A DNA stretch of 64,000 bases from positions 62,001-126,000 of IMG/VR virus record IMGVR_UViG_3300043399_000297. One strand, written 5' to 3'. Made by a program: the position numbers and the translations under genes. Position 1 is the first letter of the stretch; each line of letters opens with the position of its first letter. The stretch comes from a virus. The notes beneath the pieces were generated by a model. It did no database searches. It had not been told where the DNA came from and saw nothing but the letters and a program-made list of their open reading frames with translations. Shown piece after piece: positions 29,001 through 35,774 of this stretch.

Positions 29001-30604
29001 GCTGTATTAATCGTGCTACAAGTAATCTAATTTGGATTCTTAACAGCGAATTAGATTATTCTAACTTTGACTTTACTTATTACCCTAACCCTTGGCAGAT
29101 GAAGATGGTTCACGTATTTGGAACACAACATAGTCATTGGGGAACAACTTTTATGGTCAATCGCGAAACGTTTCCCGAAGATACAAAGTATATTAAAATC
29201 ATTGAACATTTGTCAAATCTAAACTTTGTCAAGGACATTAGAGCCAAAGCAACTGAATGTGTATATGATATTGTCATTATAGACCACAATAATATAGAAA
29301 GCTTATCAGTTACAGAAACGATGAAAAGAGTTTGGGCTCCTAATAGGAATGTTACTACTATAAAATATGAGGATAGTTATCTAAACACAATTCGTAACTA
29401 TGTAAAGAAGTTACCTGACAAAAAAGAACATTATCTTTGGATTTGCTCAAGCGTATGCGACTATACTAACTTTGACTTTAGTTATATATGTGATCCCTTT
29501 GCTAAAGATAATCTACACGTATTTCCCAGCAATAATCAAAAGTTTGGGGACACGTTCTTGTTGGATGTAAACAAGACTAAAGAAATCATAGATGATCTAG
29601 AAAAACTTGAAGATTATAATAAGGTGAGCTATAACAGTGCTACGAAGGCGAATAGATTGTTGCCACCAATCATCGTCACAGAAAATGATACGCATACCAA
29701 TTCATTAGAAACTATTACAGGATTTCCTTATGCAAGACTGATTACTAAGGACAACTTGAATGTTGAAGTTCCTGAGATTGAACCTATGAATCTATGGTCA
29801 CCTGAAACTAAGAACATTCAGGTACTAAGCACCGGTGCAACTCATATTGTAGCTCCTATAGAAATTAAAGATTATGTCAAGAAAGAACTATACGAATATC
29901 CATATATTAAACGCGCTCCAAAGTTAGCATTGTCTAATCCTATTGATATCGTGTTCTTGAGCAACGGTGAAATTGGTGCAGAAGAAAACTATGAACATCT
30001 ATTGAATATCACTAAGAACTTGAAGAACCGTGTAGTGAGAGTAGATGGGGTGAACGGTCGTGTTGCAGCATATCATAAAGCAGCAGAAGCTAGCGAAACG
30101 CCGTGGTTCTTCACGGTGTTTGCTAAGTTGAAGGTTAGTCCCAAATTTGATTTTAACTGGCAACCTGACAGAATGCAAATCCCCAAGCACTACATCTTCC
30201 ACGCAAAGAATCCTGTCAATGGGTTGACATATGGTCACCAGGCAATGATTGCATACAACAAAAAGCTTACTCTTGCTAATGAGGGATATGGACTAGACTT
30301 TACATTAGATGACGAACACGAGGTTGTGCCACTTATCTCTGGTACCGCACATTATAATACAGATGAATTTTCTACTTGGAGAACAGCATTTAGAGAGGTA
30401 ATCAAGCTTAAAGCAGACATTAGTGATATAGCCAAAGATAGACTTGATGTATGGTTGAATAAAGCAGAAGGTGACTTTGCTCAATATAGCATTAAGGGTG
30501 CATTGGATGCTGATGAATATTATGATGAAGTCAATGGCGAGTTTGACAAACTCAAGCTAAGCTATGAATGGGATTGGCTACGCAAAAAGTTTGGGGAAAT
30601 GTGA
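26057..30604 (+). CDS. Giant tandem-repeat protein with FDFSW-P-PPYIY-FGTQW repeats and degenerate GT-A-like C terminus
   Basis: 1515 residues, the largest gene in the window. After a leading unit it contains about eleven well-conserved repeats of 65-70 residues, centred on FDFSWHP, PPYIY and FGTQW, followed by YxxPGATExKY and LPDxxNW. Then come three or four diverged units (for example LNSELDYSNFDF). The final roughly 200 residues match the GT-A-like protein at 1703-2647. Groups of four repeats are themselves duplicated with an 810-base period, and a 51-base DNA stretch is identical at 26852 and 27662. No signal peptide is visible. It may be a scaffold or a binding protein that evolved by repeating part of a glycosyltransferase fold. 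Confidence 0.85.
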   Translation: MLRDVFYYGQKPNVHPREQFAKDLEDARNKATTRDFWIINEFCDYRNFNWDFDFEFLPDEDVWAEDHNNVWPSQHQKDSGTWLCPKQHSDLIIYRCDVDPIWRKNEKQSVNWVELDLIDHTKFDFSWHPDPTDPPYIYKWGCKYYPAQIKHVLEYRVPGSTQEKFMDISAELLPDWDKWVIPDSINKSGFDFSWRPSPLDPPLIYEFGTQWQKDGGPIYVASGATKRKYINDQKATRIASNENWTIPDNIDIAGFDLSWHPDNISPPYIYVFATQWALSGGPVYTVPGATEIKYVDAQVATALPDKTNWIYNEEEIDVSSFDFSWHPFSGDDPFIYQFGTQWQKTGGPKYITPGADESSPIKYVDTRIIKATHLPDKNKFIVLGNNAVQEFDYSWHPDDTEDPYIYVFGNQWHTAEVMPTIEYRMTGATQYKYINDTIAILGPNMTHWFYDSNEIDVSDFDFSWCPNPGEPELIYEFATQWQKTGGPRYIVPGATDVKYLDFQKARALPSEKNWTVPSNIDATLFDFSWHPDATSPPYIYVFATQWALSGGPIYTVPNATEYKYVDEQIATALPDMTNWVYDETKIDVESFDFSWHPYVEDQPYIYQFGTQWWPTGGPKYIAPGATSASPVKYIDTRIIKANTIPGLENWEIPDEVDKSKFDFTWIPHPEDPPYIYVFGNQWFSAEKMPTVRYIVEGATEIKYVRDIIATIKPNKDNWTIANNIVVKEFDFSWIPDPHSPPYIYVFGNQWYSAEEMSTVEYHTLGATERKYINDIRVVLDKNFTNWEIPKGIDVSRFDFSWIPHPKAPPYIYQFGTLKDPLDGPRYITPGNNGEIVRVPRIELDEIEFMPINRYYIETTLDDLIIKHPDEMFWALNKEIDYSTFNFDWTPSLDQADYIQVFGQSSSIKTQTYLINSTLWTKGLREFNYVEEQEKKTVSDLDIFFVDKGNSEANERFHILKNKFGSKIQKTRYLNSWVDTINRCINRATSNLIWILNSELDYSNFDFTYYPNPWQMKMVHVFGTQHSHWGTTFMVNRETFPEDTKYIKIIEHLSNLNFVKDIRAKATECVYDIVIIDHNNIESLSVTETMKRVWAPNRNVTTIKYEDSYLNTIRNYVKKLPDKKEHYLWICSSVCDYTNFDFSYICDPFAKDNLHVFPSNNQKFGDTFLLDVNKTKEIIDDLEKLEDYNKVSYNSATKANRLLPPIIVTENDTHTNSLETITGFPYARLITKDNLNVEVPEIEPMNLWSPETKNIQVLSTGATHIVAPIEIKDYVKKELYEYPYIKRAPKLALSNPIDIVFLSNGEIGAEENYEHLLNITKNLKNRVVRVDGVNGRVAAYHKAAEASETPWFFTVFAKLKVSPKFDFNWQPDRMQIPKHYIFHAKNPVNGLTYGHQAMIAYNKKLTLANEGYGLDFTLDDEHEVVPLISGTAHYNTDEFSTWRTAFREVIKLKADISDIAKDRLDVWLNKAEGDFAQYSIKGALDADEYYDEVNGEFDKLKLSYEWDWLRKKFGEM
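26852..27712 (+). repeat. Higher-order internal repeat (810-base period) in the giant gene
   Basis: The bases 26852-26902 recur identically at 27662-27712. The flanking protein repeats also match in order: units with VFATQWALSGG, then QFGTQW..TGG with an inserted S-P segment, then VFGNQW. This shows that a block of four repeats was duplicated recently or homogenised by recombination. Confidence 0.85.
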
Positions 30605-30613
30605 TTATTTCAC

Positions 30614-30642
30614 TTGACAATATGGTATAAGATAAGTATATT
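30614..30642 (+). promoter_or_regulatory. Sigma70-type promoter TTGACA-N17-TATATT
   Basis: TTGACA at 30614-30619 and TATATT at 30637-30642 with a 17-base spacer, about 35 bases upstream of the ATG of the small exported protein. The leader contains a Shine-Dalgarno (AAGGAT). Confidence 0.8.
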
Positions 30643-30677
30643 AGAACATAGTTCAATTTATCTTGAAGGATATTAAA

Positions 30678-31055
30678 ATGAAGAAGATTGTGTCAGCTAT
30701 TGCCCTCGCTACAGTGCTTTTTTCTAGCACTGCTGCTCTTGCAGACGGTCGCGATTATCGCTGGGGAGTAGACAGCAATCGTCATAGCCCATATTACGGT
30801 AGAAATTATGATCGTGGATATGATCGCAATTATGATAGGCATCGTGATGGTGGTGTAAGCACAGGAGGTGCTGTTGCAATTGGGCTTGGGGCATTGATCG
30901 TTGGTGCATTGATTGCTAATGGTAATAGGAATAATCGCAACACCTATCAGGATCAGCAGCAGTATTATCAGCCACAGCAGGTTTGTGAAGATATCATCAA
31001 GTATGACTATTACAATAACCCCTATGTTGCTGGTAGAAATTGCTGGTATAGATAA
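30678..31055 (+). CDS. Small exported protein with glycine-zipper segment
   Basis: 125 residues from the ATG at 30678; an in-frame TTG 15 bases upstream is less likely because the AAGGAT ribosome site fits the ATG. A Sec-type signal peptide is clear: KK, a hydrophobic core, and cleavage after TAALA. The mature part has RNYDRGYDRNYDRHRDGG, then GGAVAIGLGALIVGALIANG, a glycine-zipper-like hydrophobic segment, and a Gln/Tyr-rich tail with two cysteines. It is probably a periplasmic or outer-membrane-associated protein expressed early in the host, a possible moron. It has its own promoter, and the tmRNA promoter follows immediately. Confidence 0.85.
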   Translation: MKKIVSAIALATVLFSSTAALADGRDYRWGVDSNRHSPYYGRNYDRGYDRNYDRHRDGGVSTGGAVAIGLGALIVGALIANGNRNNRNTYQDQQQYYQPQQVCEDIIKYDYYNNPYVAGRNCWYR

Positions 31056-31058
31056 AGA

Positions 31059-31087
31059 TTGACATTTATATCACATTGTGATATATA
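31059..31087 (+). promoter_or_regulatory. Promoter of the tmRNA gene, TTGACA-N17-TATATA
   Basis: TTGACA at 31059-31064 and TATATA at 31082-31087, with a 17-base spacer, about 25-35 bases before the acceptor piece. It is a near-consensus host-type promoter, so the RNA is probably made early and strongly. Confidence 0.78.
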
Positions 31088-31120
31088 AAGTTATCAGTTG
31101 TTGATACAATCTGATGTTTG

Positions 31121-31446
31121 TGCAGGACCCGGGGGCGGTACCCGGCAGGTCCACCATCAACCTTGTCACTGTAGCTAGTGAAAGCTGACTAGTGAAAAAG
31201 GATAAACCTGTCGAAGGAGGATAAGCTCTCCGGGGGACGGGGGAATGGCCCGCTCGACATGCGGGAGGACAAGGTTGTTGATGGGCCTGAAACAGGATCG
31301 ACTGCAAGGCGGAGGTGAGAGTAGACTGATTGGTTGGTCGCATATAGACCAAAATAAACAACTGCAAATGATAATGACTTTGCATTTGAATTGGCTCTAG
31401 CAGCCTGATTCATTGGGTATGGCTCCACCCCGAAACAGAACGGGCC
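31121..31446 (+). ncRNA. ssrA: Circularly permuted (two-piece) tmRNA
   Basis: The acceptor piece comes first: T-arm stem CCGGG/CCCGG (31129-31133, 31141-31145), acceptor 3' strand CAGGTCC (31146-31152) and ACCA ending at 31156. An intervening segment of about 126 bases follows. The coding piece begins at 31283 with GGGCCTG, which pairs over 7 bases with the acceptor strand, then GAAACAGGATCGAC as in tmRNA 5' ends. A 14-codon tag ORF starts at GCA 31364 and reads ANDNDFAFELALAA before TGA at 31406-31408. ATCAACCTTGTC after the CCA pairs with GACAAGGTTGTTGAT before 31283, extending the acceptor stem in the precursor. Trans-translation tags stalled peptides for proteolysis. Outer ends are approximate. 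Confidence 0.93.
31364..31408 (+). other. tmRNA proteolysis-tag reading frame (ANDNDFAFELALAA)
   Basis: The resume codon is GCA at 31364-31366, preceded by an A-rich stretch, and the stop is TGA. The tag begins AND as alphaproteobacterial tags do and ends in LALAA, the ClpXP/ClpAP-type degron ending. Confidence 0.9.
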
Positions 31447-31458
31447 TCTTTCCATACA

Positions 31459-31466
31459 GATAAATA
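31459..31466 (+). promoter_or_regulatory. Late promoter box (GATAAATA)
   Basis: GATAAATA just after the tmRNA coding piece and 4 bases before the ATG at 31471. No Shine-Dalgarno is present, so near-leaderless late transcription is likely. Confidence 0.6.
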
Positions 31467-31470
31467 CAGT

Positions 31471-33999
31471 ATGGACATTTCAGAACTCGCCAATTTCAAT
31501 TTAAGTGATGCAGTATCTTTTCACGAGGAACTAAACCCACAGCTTTGGGAAGACCACAAATTAGACAGAGAAGTTCGTGATCAGTTATTGTTGATTGCAG
31601 AAGACTTTGTAGAATATCTTGGTATTGGTACACTTAAAGTAAAAGATGTTACTATCAGTGGTAGTAACGCTGCATATTCATATACTCCCCACAGTGATTT
31701 AGATTTGCATATCATAGTAGATTTTAATGATCTACCTAACGATCCAGTGTACCAAGAACTATTCACTGCTAAAAAAACAATATATAATGAAATGCACGAT
31801 ATAACGGTTCATAGTGTTCCTGTAGAATTATATGTGCAAGATATTAATCAACCTGTGCAGTCATTGGGTGAATATAGTATTGTTCACAACAAGTGGATTC
31901 GTATTCCTAAAAAGCGTAGAGCTAACTTTGACGAAGTTGCTACTAAAGCCAAATATGATAAACTAGCTGACTTGATTGAACTTACATTGAAGTCAAAAGA
32001 CTATAATAAAGTGAAAAATACACTTGATTTGCTCAAGCGTTATCGTAAAGCTGGGTTGGAAAAAGAAGGTGAGTTTGGTCCTGAAAATCTCGCATACAAG
32101 GCTCTTAGGAAGCAAGGTGCTGTAAAAGATTTGTTTGATCTTAAAGCTAGGCTTCACGCTGAACGGTTGAGTATTGAAGAAGATTCAAAATTACTTGACA
32201 AGCCGGAAATGACTATAGCACAGTTAGCAGAGAAGCACGGTGTATCTCGTATGGAAATTGCAACGCAGTTGGACAAAGGCATTAAGGTTGAACTTGAACA
32301 CACTAGTCATAAAAATGTAGCTCGTGAGATTGCATTAGACCATATTGCTGAGGATCCAAAATACTATGATAAATTATCTAAGGCTGAGTTGGAAGAAGAG
32401 ATTGTAGATGAAACCGCAGAAGAAAATCAAATAATTAGCTTGATAGCTAAACACGCGGCTGATAATATCGTAGACATAATGCAAGTTAAAGAAAATGCAT
32501 TTTTATCATTTATACAAGCAGGTATGACTCCCAAACACAATCTTACAGTGTTTGGTGTCAAAATCAAAGATTTAGGTATTCCTAAAGTCAAGGATCCCAC
32601 ATTAGCAAAATTGTTAAAAACTATGGAAATCAAGGTTAAAACTTCTAAAAATTGGGAAAATGATGAGGGTATAAAAACGCACGGTAGTTATTATCCCGGA
32701 GAAAATTATATTGAACTTTATTTTCCGGCTCACGAGTTCACTGCTAAAAAAAGAGATTCATCATTGCAAGTAGAAATAGCAGACACACTTGCTCACGAAA
32801 TACAACACGCATTGGATGACTTTAAAAGTAAAGGAAACGCATTTAAAGATTTAGCATCTTATTCAGGTGGTAAAGATTATGAATCATACTTAAAACTTCC
32901 ATATGAAGTAAATGCTAGATTCCAGCAAGCAACTATGGATATAGCAAAGTATATAGCTACACCGAAAAAAGATGGATCAAGAACTACACAAAAAGATTTG
33001 CCCGAATTGATTAGATATGCGTTTGAGAAAAATCAATTAAACAATATATATAGAAAGAACCAAGCAGAATATAAGCGATTACTCACTAGAGCATATAAAT
33101 TTTTTCAAGCAGAATTAAATGCTCCCAAGAAAGCAACGCCTCAGAATATAGTAAGTAGGGCAGTCAATTGGATATTAGGAAAGCCTACTACACAGGTTAA
33201 GGAAGCATCAGGATATATCCCCAGAAAAAAAGAAAATAACTATTTAGGCTGGGAATTCACAAAACCAAAACCTGATTATTGGATGATGCAAGAAGCGGTT
33301 GAAGAATATTACAAGAAAGATGGTAAATGGTTTCCCCACAGAACACACGGAATTCATCAATTGGTCACTAGACAGGAATTACGTGAATCTATGCAAGATG
33401 AAGTCAAAGAATTCTGGAACCAAATGATTCGTTTAGACGGTCGTAAAGAAGTAAAATTAAAGCCCGGTAGTTCAGTTAGTGTCATACAATGTTGGTCTCA
33501 TCCTTATGATTCTATATTTGAGTTGAGGGGCAACTTAAACCCTAAAAAAATAGCAGATGTATATTATGAGGATGGAGGATCAATCAGTTATATACAATTT
33601 GAAGACGGATCAACATTCCCGGACAAATCATTTCTAGACCGAGGACAAGGCGGAGAATTGGATGGTATCATAACTACTTTCTTTCCGTCTAAGCAAGCAG
33701 CCGAACATATGTTGACTGCTTTACGGTTAGTTGTTCCTGCTGGATGGAAATTAAGCACCGCTAACTTAAACGAATCTTCGTTGAATGAAGCCTCGGGATA
33801 TATTCCAAGTAAAAAAGAAAAGAACGACCCTCGCTTCAAGACTGCCCTCACTGTAGATGTAAAGCCAGACAGCATCAAAAAGAATGCTAATGCGTTCAAC
33901 TGGAAAACATCGCGGGCCGGCATTCCTCCCCAGGCTAGATCAGATGGCAAACTAGCAGAAGATTTGATGAAAGAGTTTAAAAACTTTTTGGGTAAGTAA
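31471..33999 (+). CDS. Multidomain late protein: nucleotidyltransferase-like, DUF5661-like and metallopeptidase-like domains
   Basis: 842 residues. GSNAAYSYTPHSDLDLHIIVD near residues 65-85 is a nucleotidyltransferase-fold GS...DxD motif. Around residues 247-300 a helix-turn-helix-like stretch leads into VELEHTSHKNVAREIALDHIAEDPKYYDKL, a DUF5661-like signature. HEIQH at 442-446 is a zinc-metallopeptidase HExxH, with E in YEVNAR nearby as a possible third ligand. Two repeats, EASGYIPRKKE and EASGYIPSKKE, mark the C terminus. The start MDISEL recalls the MELITEL start of T4 Alt, an injected head protein. Packaging and injection with the DNA is a hypothesis. Confidence 0.75.
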   Translation: MDISELANFNLSDAVSFHEELNPQLWEDHKLDREVRDQLLLIAEDFVEYLGIGTLKVKDVTISGSNAAYSYTPHSDLDLHIIVDFNDLPNDPVYQELFTAKKTIYNEMHDITVHSVPVELYVQDINQPVQSLGEYSIVHNKWIRIPKKRRANFDEVATKAKYDKLADLIELTLKSKDYNKVKNTLDLLKRYRKAGLEKEGEFGPENLAYKALRKQGAVKDLFDLKARLHAERLSIEEDSKLLDKPEMTIAQLAEKHGVSRMEIATQLDKGIKVELEHTSHKNVAREIALDHIAEDPKYYDKLSKAELEEEIVDETAEENQIISLIAKHAADNIVDIMQVKENAFLSFIQAGMTPKHNLTVFGVKIKDLGIPKVKDPTLAKLLKTMEIKVKTSKNWENDEGIKTHGSYYPGENYIELYFPAHEFTAKKRDSSLQVEIADTLAHEIQHALDDFKSKGNAFKDLASYSGGKDYESYLKLPYEVNARFQQATMDIAKYIATPKKDGSRTTQKDLPELIRYAFEKNQLNNIYRKNQAEYKRLLTRAYKFFQAELNAPKKATPQNIVSRAVNWILGKPTTQVKEASGYIPRKKENNYLGWEFTKPKPDYWMMQEAVEEYYKKDGKWFPHRTHGIHQLVTRQELRESMQDEVKEFWNQMIRLDGRKEVKLKPGSSVSVIQCWSHPYDSIFELRGNLNPKKIADVYYEDGGSISYIQFEDGSTFPDKSFLDRGQGGELDGIITTFFPSKQAAEHMLTALRLVVPAGWKLSTANLNESSLNEASGYIPSKKEKNDPRFKTALTVDVKPDSIKKNANAFNWKTSRAGIPPQARSDGKLAEDLMKEFKNFLGK

Positions 34000-34010
34000 T
34001 ACAAAATCGG

Positions 34011-34039
34011 TTGACATTTACTCAAAATCATTGTAGTGT
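34011..34039 (+). promoter_or_regulatory. Early promoter TTGACA-N17-TAGTGT, leaderless geometry
   Basis: TTGACA at 34011-34016 within CGGTTGACA and TAGTGT at 34034-34039. The ATG of the next gene lies exactly 6 bases after the -10 box, at the expected transcription start. Confidence 0.65.
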
Positions 34040-34045
34040 GAGAAT

Positions 34046-34318
34046 ATGACTAAGACATTCAACACCGCAGAAGAAGCTAGGTCCATAATGTATGACATTA
34101 ACACCGAGCTAGGTCGTCTCCCTTATAACCCAGACTTGAGTAAGTTTTGCTATAACATCTGCGATATGGTGACAGAACTTAGTCGCCTCGAGGTATACAC
34201 CCGTCGCACTCCTCCCCGTTCTAGATATCATATTGAATATAATAAGAAGCGCGAAACCATTCGCGATGCCATCAAGCATCTAGAGAACCTAGTCCTCATG
34301 GCTAGGTTGATGGCATAA
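34046..34318 (+). CDS. Hypothetical early protein, 90 residues
   Basis: Starts at the predicted +1 of its promoter, with no leader and no ribosome binding site. The peptide is rich in charged and helix-forming residues (TAEEARSIMYDI..., KKRETIRDAIKHLENLVLMARLMA). No recognised family. Early expression and small size suggest a host-takeover or regulatory protein; this is inference from position only. Confidence 0.7.
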   Translation: MTKTFNTAEEARSIMYDINTELGRLPYNPDLSKFCYNICDMVTELSRLEVYTRRTPPRSRYHIEYNKKRETIRDAIKHLENLVLMARLMA

Positions 34319-34351
34319 AAAATATCCACTTAGGCAAAAAAGTGGTTGACA
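34313..34351 (+). repeat. 39-base promoter cassette, copy 1
   Basis: Identical to 34541-34579. It begins at GCATAAAAAA at a gene's stop codon, contains the hairpin CCACT-N10-AGTGG and ends with the -35 hexamer TTGACA, so it joins the end of one gene to the promoter of the next. On the minus strand the hairpin is followed by ATATTTTTT and could act as a weak terminator. Confidence 0.92.
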
Positions 34352-34374
34352 TTTGCCCAAAACCTCTGTATATA
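34346..34374 (+). promoter_or_regulatory. Early promoter TTGACA-N17-TATATA
   Basis: TTGACA at 34346-34351 is the end of the 39-base cassette; TATATA at 34369-34374. It drives the 46-residue ORF. Confidence 0.8.
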
Positions 34375-34405
34375 TAGTATATCAAAAGCGAAAAAGGAAC
34401 TTGAT

Positions 34406-34546
34406 ATGACTGATCGTGAACTGTTTGATGCAATCATCGTCGCTTACAATGCTAATCCTTCTTATGAGCTTGAAGAACGCCTCCAGATTCTCTGGACCGC
34501 AACTCGTGCCCAGCTCGTTGAACTATACAACGAACTTTGTGCATAA
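34406..34546 (+). CDS. Small early protein, 46 residues
   Basis: The ATG at 34406 is preceded by AAGGAAC; the frame is open upstream, but that part overlaps the promoter. The peptide begins MTDRELFDAIIVAYNANPSY and is acidic and helical. It sits between two copies of the 39-base promoter cassette, so it has its own transcription unit. Function unknown. Confidence 0.7.
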   Translation: MTDRELFDAIIVAYNANPSYELEERLQILWTATRAQLVELYNELCA

Positions 34547-34579
34547 AAAATATCCACTTAGGCAAAAAAGTGGTTGACA
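34541..34579 (+). repeat. 39-base promoter cassette, copy 2
   Basis: Exact copy of 34313-34351, again running from a stop codon through the CCACT/AGTGG hairpin to TTGACA. Confidence 0.92.
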
Positions 34580-34602
34580 CTAACATCAAGATAGCGTATA
34601 AC
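34574..34602 (+). promoter_or_regulatory. Early promoter TTGACA-N17-TATAAC for the MoxR-type ATPase gene
   Basis: TTGACA at 34574-34579 and TATAAC at 34597-34602, 17-base spacer, with a leader of about 50 bases before the ATG at 34661. Confidence 0.82.
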
Positions 34603-34660
34603 GAGACTATAGAGAGCAAGAAAGTAAATCTCTCTACTAACTTAAACTAGGAGCTAATTT

Positions 34661-35761
34661 ATGTCTCAAATGTCTGATACCCTCACTGTTACTTCGATCC
34701 AGGCGCGCAAGGCTATTCTTGCTGCTTTCAAGGCAAAGCGTCCTGTCTTCCTCTGGGGCCCTCCGGGCATCGGTAAGTCGGAAGTCGTTCAGGAAATTAC
34801 TGAGGAACTCGGTGGTTATATGGTCGATCTGCGTATGGCGCAGATGGAACCCACTGATATTCGTGGTATCCCCTACTACAACAAGGACCTCGGCAAGATG
34901 GATTGGGCCGAGCCCGTCGATCTTCCCAGCGCAGAACTTGCTGCTGAATACCCCATCGTTGTTCTCTTCCTTGACGAAATGAACTCTGCTCCCCCGGCTG
35001 TTCAGGCTGCTGGTTATCAGCTTATTCTGAACCGTCGTGTTGGTAAGTATAAGCTGCCCGATAATGTTGTTATCGTTGCTGCTGGTAACCGTGACAGCGA
35101 CAAGGGCGTTACTTATCGTATGCCGATGCCGCTTGCTAATCGTTTCGTTCACCTTGAAATGCGTCCCGACTTCAATGCTTGGCAGCAGTGGGCTGTTCAC
35201 AAGGCTGTTCACAAGGACATTGTTGGTTATCTCTCGTTCGCTAAGCAGGATATGTATGACTTTGATGCAAAGTCTTCTTCTCGTGCTTTTGCTACCCCGC
35301 GTTCGTGGGTGTTCGTGAGCGACCTGCTCGTTGACGAGGACAATGTTGACAACGATACACTGTTCAATCTTGTTGCAGGTTCTGTCGGTGACGGTCTTGC
35401 TACTAAGTTTATGGCACATCGTCGTGTTGCTGGTCAGATGCCTGAGCCGATCGACATTCTCGACGGTAAGGTAAAGGACCTCAAGGTCAAGGAAATCTCT
35501 GCGATGTACTCGCTCACGATTTCTATGTGCTACGAACTCAAGGACGCACTTGATAACAAGCGTGTTGACAACAAGCAGTTCCACGTGATGGCTGACAATT
35601 TCTTCGAATACATCATGAAGAACTTCGAAACTGAACTGGTTGTGATGGGTGCGAAGATTGCGCTCAAGACTTATCGTCTGCCGATTGAGCCCTCGCAGCT
35701 TTCTAATTTTGACGAGTTCCACAAGAAGTACAGTAAGTATATCGTGGAAGCTGGCAACTAA
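34661..35761 (+). CDS. MoxR-type AAA+ ATPase
   Basis: 366 residues. Walker A GPPGIGKS at 33-40, Walker B VVLFLDEMNSAPP, sensor AAGNRDSD and an arginine-rich LANRFVHLEM segment follow in the order found in MoxR ATPases. These act as chaperones that remodel partner proteins, usually with a VWA-domain partner; the next gene encodes one. Codons are GC-ending and uniform (CTC, GGT, CGT, AAG), unlike the AT-rich island, which suggests high expression. A strong promoter precedes it and a strong terminator follows. The exact cellular target is unknown. Confidence 0.92.
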   Translation: MSQMSDTLTVTSIQARKAILAAFKAKRPVFLWGPPGIGKSEVVQEITEELGGYMVDLRMAQMEPTDIRGIPYYNKDLGKMDWAEPVDLPSAELAAEYPIVVLFLDEMNSAPPAVQAAGYQLILNRRVGKYKLPDNVVIVAAGNRDSDKGVTYRMPMPLANRFVHLEMRPDFNAWQQWAVHKAVHKDIVGYLSFAKQDMYDFDAKSSSRAFATPRSWVFVSDLLVDEDNVDNDTLFNLVAGSVGDGLATKFMAHRRVAGQMPEPIDILDGKVKDLKVKEISAMYSLTISMCYELKDALDNKRVDNKQFHVMADNFFEYIMKNFETELVVMGAKIALKTYRLPIEPSQLSNFDEFHKKYSKYIVEAGN

Positions 35762-35774
35762 GCTAGCGGCTCCT

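Noticed and set aside
26057-30604. CRISPR-like or non-coding repeat array
   Set aside because: The repeats are in frame, conserved at protein level and lie within one uninterrupted ORF.
31121-31156. Ordinary tRNA 3' end
   Set aside because: No D-arm or anticodon arm precedes it, and its acceptor strand pairs with a sequence 130 bases downstream, which fits a permuted tmRNA.
31071-31455. Two open frames antisense to the tmRNA region
   Set aside because: The region is a structured RNA gene on the + strand, and the translations have no protein-like motifs.
34637-35722. Long open frame on the minus strand (361 codons)
   Set aside because: It mirrors the GC-biased codons of the MoxR-type ATPase gene on the + strand; its translation is low-complexity (histidine, arginine, threonine, valine) with no motif and no ribosome site.
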